This document shows positions 1-7,479 of a DNA stretch of 64,000 bases, in pieces (within the stretch, counting starts at the first letter, position 1; every line of letters starts with the position of its first letter). The notes below the pieces were generated by a model. It was given only the letters and a program-made list of their open reading frames with translations. It ran no database searches and had not been told where the DNA came from. Made by a program: the position numbers and the translations under genes. Source of the stretch: Sphingobium sp. TCM1 (GTDB lineage: Bacteria; Pseudomonadota; Alphaproteobacteria; Sphingomonadales; Sphingomonadaceae); assembly GCF_001650725.1 (NCBI RefSeq), contig NZ_LXVX01000034.1:372001-436000 (forward strand), given 5' to 3'.

Positions 1-1213
1 TGCCATCCTCCTCGTCCGGCTCGCCCACTTCGTCGAGGATGACGGGCAGGACGCGGCCGACCTTCGCCTGCAACTTGGCGGCGCTGATCCCGGCGGTCTT
101 TTCCATGATCCGCTGATAGCGTTCTTCCTTGACCTCTTCGGGCACGGCGCCGGGCAGATCATTGGCGGCAGCGCCTTCGACCGGTTCGAAGCGGAAGGCG
201 CCGACGCGGTCGAGCTGCGCCTCGTCCAGCCAGTCGAGCAGATATTGGAAGTCCGCCTCGGTCTCGCCGGGGAAGCCGACGACGAAGCTGGAGCGGATCG
301 CGATGTCGGGGCAGATGTCACGCCACTTGCGGATGCGGTCCAGCACCTTGGCTTCATTGGCGGGGCGCTTCATCGCCTTGAGCACGCTCGGCGCGGCATG
401 CTGGAAGGGAATGTCGAGATAGGGCGTCAGCAACCCTTCGGCCATCAGCGGAATGACCTGATCGACATGGGGATAGGGGTAGACATAGTGCAGCCGAACC
501 CAGGGCGCCTGGCCCTCCGCCGTGCGGAGCTGGCCCAGTTCGCGGGCGAGGTCGGTCATGTGGGCGCGGACTTCATGGCCCTTCCACTGGCGCGTCTCGT
601 GGCGCGTGTCGACGCCATAGGCCGACGTGTCCTGGCTGATGACCAGCAGTTCCTTCGTGCCGGCATGGACCAGCTTCTCCGCCTCGCGCAGCACGGCGTC
701 GACGCGGCGGCTGACGAGGTCGCCGCGGATCGAAGGGATTATGCAGAAGGAGCAGCGATGGTTGCAGCCTTCGCTGATCTTCAGATAGCTGTAGTGGCGG
801 GGGGTCAGTTTCAGCCCGCCTTCGGGCACCAGGTCGACGAAGGCGTTGGGGATGGGCGGCGATGCGTCATGCACCGCATTGACCACCTGCTCATATTGAT
901 GCGCCCCGGTGACGGCCAGCACCTGCGGGAATTTGGCGCGGATCACTTCCGCCTCGTCACCCATGCAGCCGGTGACGATGACGCGGCCATTTTCCGCGAT
1001 CGCCTCGCCGATCGCCTCCAGCGACTCCTCCTTGGCGGAATCGAGGAAGCCGCAGGTGTTGACCAGCACGACATCGGCGCCGGCATAGTCGGCGGACATC
1101 TGATAGCCGTCGGAGCGCAGCTTGGTGAGGATGCGTTCGCTGTCCACCAGATTTTTGGGACAGCCGAGCGACACCATGCCGACTTTCGGCGCTTCGGGAA
1201 TTTTGGTTGCCAT
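1..1213 (-). CDS. rimO: Ribosomal protein S12 methylthiotransferase RimO (3' end cut by window edge)
   Basis: Radical-SAM enzyme that methylthiolates an aspartate of ribosomal protein S12 using two [4Fe-4S] clusters. Translating the minus strand from ATG at 1213 gives an N-terminus with VSLGCPKNLVDSE, the RimO version of the MiaB-family UPF0004 domain; further conserved cysteines follow in NTCGF (about residue 53) and TGCMGD (about 81). The radical-SAM motif CNHRCSFC (CxxxCxxC) is near residue 149. About 404 codons are visible and the frame is open to base 1, so only the end of the C-terminal TRAM region is missing. It is the last visible gene of a leftward run serS-surE-nlpD-kch-rimO, 51 bp after the K+ channel gene. 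RimO rather than MiaB is chosen for the GCPKNLVDSE signature. The function is known from the family. Confidence 0.93.
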   Translation of the reverse strand, partial: MATKIPEAPKVGMVSLGCPKNLVDSERILTKLRSDGYQMSADYAGADVVLVNTCGFLDSAKEESLEAIGEAIAENGRVIVTGCMGDEAEVIRAKFPQVLAVTGAHQYEQVVNAVHDASPPIPNAFVDLVPEGGLKLTPRHYSYLKISEGCNHRCSFCIIPSIRGDLVSRRVDAVLREAEKLVHAGTKELLVISQDTSAYGVDTRHETRQWKGHEVRAHMTDLARELGQLRTAEGQAPWVRLHYVYPYPHVDQVIPLMAEGLLTPYLDIPFQHAAPSVLKAMKRPANEAKVLDRIRKWRDICPDIAIRSSFVVGFPGETEADFQYLLDWLDEAQLDRVGAFRFEPVEGAAANDLPGAVPEEVKEERYQRIMEKTAGISAAKLQAKVGRVLPVILDEVGEPDEEDG

Positions 1214-1264
1214 GATTGGCGCGCACATAGGGATTTTCGCGCCAAATGTCACGGGGTGCTGGAA

Positions 1265-2323
1265 TCAGCTCGGCGAGCGGCTGGTTCCGGTGTCGTCGCC
1301 CTGCGCGATTTCGATGATGACGTCTCCGGTCTGGAGCCGCTTTGCCTCCTCCTCCCAGAAACCGATGGGGCGGTCGTCACGATAGATGCGAACGCCCAGG
1401 CCGGTGCGGATCGCCGACAGGGGGCGGCCGATCTCCTCCGCCAGGACCAGCCGTTCGTTGAGCTTCACCCGTCCGCCCGATGCTGCGAGGTCGGCCATAT
1501 AATCAGCGACATGCCTGCCGCTGGTGCTGCCCGCCAGCAGCAGCCCGGCGAAGCTGACCGGGTTGATGACGGTGGTCGCGCCCGCCTGGCGCGCGGGCAG
1601 TTCATTATCCTCGTTGCGCACGACGATGCTGATCGGCAGGCGCGGGGCCAGATGCCGGGCGGTCAGCGTGATGAGGATGGAGGTATCATCGCGTCCCGCC
1701 GACACGATCATGCTGCGCGCCCGGTGGATCGCGACATCCTTCAACGTCCGGTCGCGGGTCGAATCGCCACACAATATGTTGCAGCCCAGCTCCTCCGCCA
1801 GCGCCAGCGCCTTTTCGCTGCCGTCGATGACGACGATTTCGCGCGGGTCGGTGCCGCGGGCCAGCAGTTCGTGGACGGCTTCCTGCCCGCTGGTGCCGAA
1901 CCCGGAGACGATGATGTGATTGTGCAGATCGGCCTGGATGCGTGCCATGCGCCACCTGTAGATGATGTTGCGGAAGAAGAGATTATAGGCGGTGCCGAGG
2001 AAGATGAGCCAGACGAACAGGCGGATCGGCGTCACGACCAGGGATTCGAACAGCCGCGCTTCGGGCGTGACCGGTACGATGTCGCCATAGCCGACCGTCG
2101 TGACGGTCACCGTCGTGAAGTAGAGGACGTCGATGAAGCTGATCTGGTCGTCATGATTATCCTTGAGGCCATCGCGCCCGACCCAGTGGAGCAGCAGCAC
2201 CAGCGCGATCAGCCCGAACACCAGCCCCACGCGCCATGTCAGGTCGAGCCACATCGGCATGGAGGACCGTCGCCGCAGGAAACCGGCCGTGGGGGAGGAG
2301 GCAGGCGGCCGGTGGATCCTCAT
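1265..2323 (-). CDS. Potassium channel protein with RCK (TrkA-N/TrkA-C) domains
   Basis: Inner-membrane two-helix ion channel fused to a cytoplasmic regulatory module, 352 aa. TM1 is near residues 28-47. The pore loop carries the K+ selectivity filter TVGYGD (about residue 78), followed by TM2 (about 95-115). An NAD-binding Rossmann fold then starts with IIVSGFGTSG (TrkA-N), and a TrkA-C-like domain ends the protein. The family lets K+ through under ligand control; which ligand cannot be read from sequence. The ATG at 2323 overlaps the nlpD-like stop in an ATGA junction, which suggests translational coupling. Met22 or Met24 are possible later starts, since the first 21 residues are Arg/Pro-rich. 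Confidence 0.87.
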   Translation of the reverse strand: MRIHRPPASSPTAGFLRRRSSMPMWLDLTWRVGLVFGLIALVLLLHWVGRDGLKDNHDDQISFIDVLYFTTVTVTTVGYGDIVPVTPEARLFESLVVTPIRLFVWLIFLGTAYNLFFRNIIYRWRMARIQADLHNHIIVSGFGTSGQEAVHELLARGTDPREIVVIDGSEKALALAEELGCNILCGDSTRDRTLKDVAIHRARSMIVSAGRDDTSILITLTARHLAPRLPISIVVRNEDNELPARQAGATTVINPVSFAGLLLAGSTSGRHVADYMADLAASGGRVKLNERLVLAEEIGRPLSAIRTGLGVRIYRDDRPIGFWEEEAKRLQTGDVIIEIAQGDDTGTSRSPS

Positions 2324-3378
2324 GCCGGGGGAAGCTGTCCAATGGGGTTTACCGGCGTGCGGTCCTTGCGCAGTTCGAAATGCAGCTTGGGTTTGCTGGC
2401 ATAGCCGGTGTCACCGGTGAGGCCGATTACCTGGCCTTGTCGCACCTTCTGCCCGCGCACCACGTCGATCCGGCTGGCATGGCCATAGGCGCTGACCCAG
2501 CTGCCGCCATGGTTGATGAGGACCAGGCCGCCGAACACCGCGATCTTGTCCCCGGCATAGGCGACCACGCCGTCCGCGGCCGCGCGGATCGGCGTGCCGG
2601 TGGGCGCGGCGATGTCGATGCCGTTATTCCTGGCGCCGCTCGCGCCGGGGCCGAAACGGGAGAGTATTGGCCCCCTGACAGGCCAGGCGAAGCTGCCGCC
2701 GAAGGCGGCAGGCTGGGCGATCGGCCTGTTGGCGGGCAGGGGGTCGGGCCGCGAAGAGGCGACGGCGATCGGGGCATTGTCCTTCACCGCAGGCTGGCCT
2801 CCCGTCAGCACATCGTCAATGTCGATGCGGAAGGCGGCGGCGCGCTGTTCCAGGCTGGGCGGGGTGGCCGGCGTGCCGCCCGGCAGCAGCAGGCGCTGAC
2901 CGCGACGCAGGACATAGGGTTGCTCCAGCCCGTTCACCGCGACGATCTGCCGCCAGGGCACGCCATAGGTCGCCGCGATGGCGATGCCGGTCTCGCCCTC
3001 CGCCACCAGATGATAGCGGCCGCCTGGGATGGAGAGGCGCTGCCCCGCGCGCAGGACATGGGGCGGGGCGATGCCGTTGGCGCGCGCGATCGCTTCCGAT
3101 CCCGCGCCGGTGCGATTGCCGACGCCGCGCAGCGTGTCGCCGGGCTGGACGACATAGGTGGAGGCGCTGACGGTCCGGGCATTGGCCACGACCTGCTGCG
3201 CGGTCCAGACCGGTTCGGGTTCGGCCAGCGTCACGCCCGGCGCATCCACGCGCTTGTGCGGCGGCGGGGCGGGCGTCCCGGCCGGGGCGGGGGCCGGATG
3301 CTCCGCTTCGGCGGGAATACAGGCGGCCAGCGCCAGCGAAACACAGGGAATGGCGAGGGACAAGGGCAGGCGCTGCAT
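2320..3378 (-). CDS. nlpD: NlpD-like LysM/M23 lipoprotein, probable amidase activator
   Basis: Envelope protein of 352 aa. A signal peptide ends in LALAAC, a lipobox, so it is probably a lipoprotein. Two LysM peptidoglycan-binding repeats follow (about 75-120 and 122-165, each ending in a GQRL.(I/L)PGG motif), then a proline-rich linker and a C-terminal LytM/M23 domain. In that domain the first zinc ligand of active M23 enzymes (HxGxD) is replaced by Asn (NNGIDIAAP), as in E. coli NlpD, while SAYGH and KLHFEL remain. Loss of the ligand points to an amidase activator rather than a peptidase. It lies 57 bp after surE, in the serS-surE-nlpD order familiar from alphaproteobacteria. Its start is the first ATG before the signal peptide. 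Confidence 0.85.
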   Translation of the reverse strand: MQRLPLSLAIPCVSLALAACIPAEAEHPAPAPAGTPAPPPHKRVDAPGVTLAEPEPVWTAQQVVANARTVSASTYVVQPGDTLRGVGNRTGAGSEAIARANGIAPPHVLRAGQRLSIPGGRYHLVAEGETGIAIAATYGVPWRQIVAVNGLEQPYVLRRGQRLLLPGGTPATPPSLEQRAAAFRIDIDDVLTGGQPAVKDNAPIAVASSRPDPLPANRPIAQPAAFGGSFAWPVRGPILSRFGPGASGARNNGIDIAAPTGTPIRAAADGVVAYAGDKIAVFGGLVLINHGGSWVSAYGHASRIDVVRGQKVRQGQVIGLTGDTGYASKPKLHFELRKDRTPVNPIGQLPPA

Positions 3379-3435
3379 CGCCCCTCATTTACCCTATCGT
3401 GCCGGACTTGCCAGCCTTTTACAGCAGCGCGGCCG

Positions 3436-4197
3436 TCAATCGAACAGTGCCGCCGTCGCTGCCATCGCGCTGTCCTGCGTCAGGTCATAGTGCAGCGGCG
3501 TCACGGTCACATAACCCTCCGCGATCGCGGCGAGATCGGTCCCCTCCGGCACCGACTGGCTGGTGCCCAGGCCGAACCAGAAATAGCGATAGCCGCGCGG
3601 GTCCGTGCCTTCGACGATGCGCGTGCGGTCGACATCGTGAAAACCCTGCCGCACGACGCGGATGCCCTTCACGGCTGCCGGATCGATCGCCGGGAAATTG
3701 ACGTTGAACAGCAGGCGCGGGCTGGCGGGCATGGCGATCAGCGGGCGGAGCACCTGTTCGCCCCAGGCCGTCGCGGCGGCGAAGGGCACGGCGTCGCCCA
3801 TGCCCTCGCGCGCATAGACCTGGCTCAATGCGATCGACTTGATGCCGGAGATCGCCCCCTCCATCGCCGCTGCGACCGTGCCCGAATAGGTTACGTCTTC
3901 GGCCAGGTTGGCGCCGCGGTTGACGCCCGACAGGATCAGGTCAGGCCGGGCATCCTTCATGAGATGGCCGACCGCCATCATCACGGCGTCGGTCGGGGTG
4001 CCGGTGACGCTGTAATGCCGCTCGCCATGCTGGCGGATGCGCAGCGGGCGGGTGAGGGTCAGGCTATGGCCGGCGCCCGACTGTTCCTCGCTGGGCGCGA
4101 CGATCCAGATATCGTCGGAAAAGCGGCGCGCGATCTCCTCCAGCACCTTGAGGCCGGGGGCGTGAACGCCGTCGTCATTGGTGAGCAGGATACGCAT
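3436..4197 (-). CDS. surE: 5'/3'-nucleotidase SurE
   Basis: Metal-dependent nucleoside monophosphatase, 253 aa, the usual size of the family. It begins MRILLTNDDGVHAPG, the SurE signature with the metal-binding Asp pair, and carries APSEEQSGAGHSLT and LSGVNRGANLAEDVTYSGTV, also family hallmarks. The open frame extends upstream to 4455, but the start at 4197 is fixed by the universal MRIL(L/V)TNDDG opening and by an AAGGAG ribosome-binding site (4208-4213). It is 41 bp downstream of serS, and a short perfect hairpin fills much of that gap. It is proposed to act in stress survival and nucleotide salvage. Confidence 0.95.
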   Translation of the reverse strand: MRILLTNDDGVHAPGLKVLEEIARRFSDDIWIVAPSEEQSGAGHSLTLTRPLRIRQHGERHYSVTGTPTDAVMMAVGHLMKDARPDLILSGVNRGANLAEDVTYSGTVAAAMEGAISGIKSIALSQVYAREGMGDAVPFAAATAWGEQVLRPLIAMPASPRLLFNVNFPAIDPAAVKGIRVVRQGFHDVDRTRIVEGTDPRGYRYFWFGLGTSQSVPEGTDLAAIAEGYVTVTPLHYDLTQDSAMAATAALFD

Positions 4198-4213
4198 GAA
4201 CGGACACTCCTTA

Positions 4214-4232
4214 TCCGTTCGTTGCGAACGGA
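4214..4232. repeat. Perfect 8-bp inverted repeat between serS and surE
   Basis: TCCGTTCG and CGAACGGA are separated by 3 nt. On the minus strand the hairpin ends directly before the surE ribosome-binding site AAGGAG. There is no T-run, so it is not a classical terminator. It might limit read-through, act as an RNA-processing site or modulate surE translation. The same 7-base arms recur with a longer loop at 17404-17433. Confidence 0.55.
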
Positions 4233-4238
4233 AATCTG

Positions 4239-5516
4239 TTACTTCGCTTCCAGCTTCGTCACGCCGCCCATATAGGGCGCCAGCACGTCCGGAACGATGA
4301 CGCTGCCGTCGGCCTGCTGGTAATTTTCCAGCACCGCCACCAGCGTGCGGCCCACGGCAAGGCCCGATCCGTTCAGCGTATGCAGGAACATGGTCTGCTT
4401 CGCCCCTTCCGGCTTGAAGCGCGCATTCATGCGCCGCGCCTGAAAGTCGCCGCAATTGGAGACGGAGCTGATCTCGCGATAAGTGTTCTGGCTCGGCAGC
4501 CAGACTTCGAGGTCATAGGTCTTGCGCGCGCCAAAGCCCATGTCACCGGTGCAGAGCAGCATCTTGCGATAGGGCAGGCCCAGCGCCTGCAATATGCCCT
4601 CAGCCGCCGCGACCATCCGCTCATGCTCGGTCGCCGAGTCCTCGGGCGCGCAGATGGCGACCAGCTCGACCTTCTCGAACTGGTGCTGGCGGATGAAGCC
4701 GCGCGTGTCGCGCCCGGCCGACCCCGCCTCGGAGCGGAAGCAGGGCGTCAGCGCGGTCAGGCGCAGCGGCAGGCTGTCGGCCGGCACGATCTGATCGGCC
4801 ACCAGGTTGGTGAGCGAGACTTCGGCGGTAGGAATCAGCCAGCGGCCGTCCGTCGTCTTGAACAGATCCTCGGCGAACTTGGGCAATTGCCCGGTGCCGA
4901 ACAGCGCCTCGTCGCGGACCAGCAGCGGGACGGCGGTTTCCTCGTAGCCGTTGGTCGCGGCCTGGGTGTCGAGCATATATTGCGCGAGCGCCCGGTGCAG
5001 CCGCGCCATCTGGCCGCGCAGCGCGGTGAAGCGCGCGCCGGACAGGCGTGCGCCGCCCTCAAAATCCAGACCCAGCGCCGGACCGAAATCGGCGTGGTCC
5101 TGCGGCGCGAAGTCGAAAGTGCGGGGCGTTCCCCAGCGGGCCAGTTCGACGTTTTCAGCTTCGTCCGCGCCTTGTGGCACGTCGTCGGCAGGCAGGTTGG
5201 GGATGGCGGCGAGCATGGCCGTCAGCGCCTCACCGGTGTCGCGATCGTCCGTTTCAAGTGCGGGCATCCGGTCCTTGAGCGCGGCGACCTCGGCCTTCAG
5301 CGCTTCGGCTTTCTCCATATCCTTGGCCGCCATGGCCTGGCCGATCAGCTTGCTCGCCTCGTTGCGGCGGGCCTGGCCCTGCTGCAACTCGGTCTTGATG
5401 GCGCGGCTCTTCTCGTCGATCGCCAATATGTCGGCGGACAGCGGCGCCAGGCCGCGCCGGGCGAGGGCGGCGTCGAAAGCGGCAGGGTTTTCGCGGATGA
5501 AGCGGATGTCGTGCAT
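4239..5516 (-). CDS. serS: Serine--tRNA ligase
   Basis: Class II aminoacyl-tRNA synthetase that charges tRNA-Ser and tRNA-Sec, 425 aa, normal length. The N-terminus MHDIRFIRENPAAFD and the following helical arm (about 25-105) match the tRNA-binding coiled coil. The catalytic domain shows motif 2 (LTPCFRSEAGSAGRDTRG, about 255-275) and motif 3 (LNGSGLAVGRTLVAVLENYQ near the C-terminus). The start is the ATG at 5516. It is the first gene of the leftward run that continues into surE and diverges from the host-attachment family gene at 5610. Confidence 0.97.
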   Translation of the reverse strand: MHDIRFIRENPAAFDAALARRGLAPLSADILAIDEKSRAIKTELQQGQARRNEASKLIGQAMAAKDMEKAEALKAEVAALKDRMPALETDDRDTGEALTAMLAAIPNLPADDVPQGADEAENVELARWGTPRTFDFAPQDHADFGPALGLDFEGGARLSGARFTALRGQMARLHRALAQYMLDTQAATNGYEETAVPLLVRDEALFGTGQLPKFAEDLFKTTDGRWLIPTAEVSLTNLVADQIVPADSLPLRLTALTPCFRSEAGSAGRDTRGFIRQHQFEKVELVAICAPEDSATEHERMVAAAEGILQALGLPYRKMLLCTGDMGFGARKTYDLEVWLPSQNTYREISSVSNCGDFQARRMNARFKPEGAKQTMFLHTLNGSGLAVGRTLVAVLENYQQADGSVIVPDVLAPYMGGVTKLEAK

Positions 5517-5609
5517 GGGCCAGCCCTATGCCGCTGTGCGACGGGCCGCGCAACCCTGCGCGCCACCGTCCGTTGGTACGGCATCACCGAAAAGCTGAAG
5601 GAGAAGGCG

Positions 5610-6050
5610 ATGCTGATCGATCATGACGCGATGGTACTGGTGGCGGACGGGCGCAAGCTGCTCTTCTTCCGCAACAAGGGCGACCGCGCCTTCCCCCAGC
5701 TGGAGGCGGAAGAAGTGCGGGTGCAGGACAATCCGCCCGACCGGGACCAGGCTTCCGACGCGCCGGGGCGCTCCTTCAATTCGGTCGGCAACCACCGCAG
5801 CGCCATGGAGCGGGTGAATTTTCACGATCTGGAGGAGCAGCGCTTTGCGGCCGAGGCGGCCGACCTGCTCAAACGCCGCGCCTTCGCCAACGATTATGAG
5901 AAGCTGATCATCGTCGCGCCGCCGGCCGCGCTGGGCGAGATGCGCAAGCATCTGCACAAGGTGGTGCAGGATCGGCTGGTGGGCGAGATCGCCAAGGATC
6001 TGACCGGGCATCCGGTGCCGGAGATCGAGAAGCTGATCGCCGCCATCTGA
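5610..6050 (+). CDS. Host attachment (AtsE-like, PF10116-type) family protein
   Basis: Protein of 146 aa. The sequence MLIDHDAMVLVADGRKLLFFRNKGD, the central Asp/Arg-rich stretch (VQDNPPDRDQ) and the segment EKLIIVAPPAALGEMRKHL match the family annotated as 'protein required for attachment to host cells'. That family has an RNase-H-like/archaeal release-factor-like fold, and its biochemical role is not settled. The frame is open far upstream, but the start at 5610 has a good ribosome-binding site (GAAGGAGA, 5598-5605) and follows the divergent serS start by 93 bp. It ends with KDLTGHPVPEIEKLI, also typical. Name confidence is good; function is unknown. Confidence 0.85.
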   Translation: MLIDHDAMVLVADGRKLLFFRNKGDRAFPQLEAEEVRVQDNPPDRDQASDAPGRSFNSVGNHRSAMERVNFHDLEEQRFAAEAADLLKRRAFANDYEKLIIVAPPAALGEMRKHLHKVVQDRLVGEIAKDLTGHPVPEIEKLIAAI

Positions 6051-6078
6051 TCGCCGCTGACCGGTCGCCGGATGCAAG

Positions 6079-6104
6079 AAAGGGCGGCCCCCCGGAACCG
6101 CCCT
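6079..6104 (-). terminator. Rho-independent terminator, mainly for the leftward PEP-CTERM gene
   Basis: A stem of AGGGCGG (6081-6087) and CCGCCCT (6098-6104) has a 10-nt loop. Read on the minus strand the stem runs into CCGCCCTTTCTTG, a modest T-rich tail. It lies between two convergent genes and could serve both. Confidence 0.6.
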
Positions 6105-6141
6105 CCTTGACCCCTCGCGAAGAGGGAACCGGTATCGTGTT

Positions 6142-7083
6142 TCAGGCCGTCGCCTTCGCCTTGCGTTCGGCGAAACGGCGGCGCGCGACCAGCGCCACCG
6201 CGGCCGCGCCGAAGAGCAGCACCATCGGTGGAGCCGGAACGTCGGTACCGCCGGTGCTGCTCGACCCGCCGCTCGAACTGCTCGATGACGAGCTGGACGA
6301 GGAACTGCTGCTCGACGAGGATGAAGAGCTGCCGGTGCTGCCGAAGCTCGACGATCCACCCGATGAGGACGATCCGCTGGACGAGGATGAACTGCTGGAA
6401 GAGCCGCTGCTGCCGCCGGTCGAGCCGGGATGATCGGGCTTGTCCGGCTTGCCGCCGCTCGAACTGCTCGACGAGGAACTGGACGAGGAGGAAGAGGACG
6501 AGCTGGAGCTGGACGATGACGAACTGCTGCTGACGCCCGACGAGGTCGAGACATTGCCCGACGACGTGGACACGCCCCCGGTCGACGTCGAAACGCCGCC
6601 CGTGGAGGTCGATACCCCACCCGTCGTGGAACTGGTCGAGCTGCTGATGCCGCCGGTCGAGCTGCTGGTCGAGGAGATCACCACCGATCCGCCCCCGCTG
6701 CCGCCGCCACCGAAGAAGCCGCCGAAGAAACCGCCGCCGCCAAAGCCGCCACCGCCGCCCATGACGACCGGTACGGCACCGCCGCCGCCCGACATCATCG
6801 GCATTTCCGCCATCGGGACGGGTGCGGGCAGGGGCACCGGCGCGGCTTGGCTGGTCACGGTCACTGTCTGCGGCGCGCAGGCGGTCACGGTCTTGACGAC
6901 CTTGCGCTGCACGGTCCGCACGGCGTAGCGTTTTTTGGGCGCGGCCTTGATGCTCTTGCTGCTGTGGACCACGGCCGGGCGCGCGCTTTCGGCGACATGC
7001 ACGGCGCCGCCGCCGATGATCGCTCCGCCGCAGGTGCAGGCGCATAATTTAGCCAATGCCATCCGTACCGACATAGGGTCCAC
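6142..7083 (-). CDS. Serine/glycine-rich exported protein with PEP-CTERM-like sorting signal
   Basis: Low-complexity protein of 313 aa. It has a hydrophobic Ala/Gly N-terminus (about 8-30), a basic segment with KKRYAVRTVQRKVVKTV (about 50-67), a Gly-rich part (about 100-135), a Ser/Thr/Val-rich repeat part (about 135-165) and very long serine runs (about 165-285). The C-terminus is a short motif VPAPP, a hydrophobic helix (MVLLFGAAAVALVA) and an Arg-rich tail, the three-part layout of alphaproteobacterial PEP-CTERM proteins, which exosortase cleaves and anchors or releases at the surface. The start GTG at 7083 has AGGA 5 nt upstream; ATG at 7074 or 7062 are alternatives. Poly-Ser tracts in such proteins are often glycosylated (inference). 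EPS/PEP-CTERM genes at 61922-64000 support the assignment. Confidence 0.75.
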   Translation of the reverse strand: MDPMSVRMALAKLCACTCGGAIIGGGAVHVAESARPAVVHSSKSIKAAPKKRYAVRTVQRKVVKTVTACAPQTVTVTSQAAPVPLPAPVPMAEMPMMSGGGGAVPVVMGGGGGFGGGGFFGGFFGGGGSGGGSVVISSTSSSTGGISSSTSSTTGGVSTSTGGVSTSTGGVSTSSGNVSTSSGVSSSSSSSSSSSSSSSSSSSSSSSSSGGKPDKPDHPGSTGGSSGSSSSSSSSSGSSSSGGSSSFGSTGSSSSSSSSSSSSSSSSSSSSGGSSSTGGTDVPAPPMVLLFGAAAVALVARRRFAERKAKATA

Positions 7084-7479
7084 TCTTGTCCTGTTGTCCC
7101 CCGCCCCCTGGCCAATCCGATATTGGCGGTGAGCGAACGGGAACTCTCTAAGCGCATGAACGCAAAAGAAAGGGTTAACTGCAATGTCGTTAACCCTGAA
7201 TCCGGGGTGCTAGTCGAGGGAAATCCGCCTGTCTTCTCAAGGGATATGGTTAACGTCCCACTATGGAACGCCCGCGTGCCAGCCCATGAACATGCGCGTC
7301 GCCCGTCGAGGCTTCCGGCCCGTCCGCCGTCCCGATGCGACAGAATCGTGCCGCAAGGCATACAAGTCCTTGAATGTCCGCTTGTGTCGCCCCGCACCCA
7401 TGGTTATGAGGCGCGCTCAATGAAAAGTCATGGGCGCCCCGGAACTTCTAGCGCCGGGGCCAAAGAGTCGGAGAGCTAG
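7084..7479. other. 396-bp divergent intergenic region between the PEP-CTERM gene and dksA
   Basis: No convincing gene is seen. It holds a 6-bp inverted repeat GCCAAT/ATTGGC (7111-7127), a perfect 9-bp inverted repeat (7171-7197), a CcrM-type GANTC site (GAATC, 7198-7202), a further GGTTAAC at 7248-7254 and the dksA ribosome-binding site (GGAGAG, 7471-7476). It probably carries promoters for both flanking genes. Confidence 0.5.
7171..7197. promoter_or_regulatory. Perfect inverted repeat AGGGTTAAC-N9-GTTAACCCT upstream of dksA
   Basis: The two 9-base arms are exact reverse complements and a GAATC (CcrM methylation sequence) starts one base later. The arms contain TTAAC, as CtrA half-sites do, but the spacing (TTAA-N11-TTAAC) does not match the CtrA consensus of N7. 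It is probably the operator of an unidentified dimeric regulator, about 280 bp before the dksA start. Confidence 0.5.

Noticed and set aside
6107..6928. Asp/Glu/Leu/Pro-rich open frames on the plus strand opposite the poly-serine gene
   Set aside because: They are the complement of the Ser/Gly repeats (TCG/GGC codons) of the PEP-CTERM-like protein and have no start signals.
7130..7164. EcfG promoter GGAAC before dksA (GGAAC near 7140)
   Set aside because: At 16-17 nt downstream the sequence is CGCA, not CGTT, so the -10 element is missing.
7171..7197. CtrA binding site upstream of dksA
   Set aside because: TTAA and TTAAC are present but spaced by 11 nt rather than 7; kept only as an inverted repeat of unknown regulator.
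7123..7479. 118-aa open frame just upstream of dksA on the same strand
   Set aside because: It has no ribosome-binding site, a random-looking composition and contains the palindromes of the promoter region; it ends at the base before the dksA ATG by chance.
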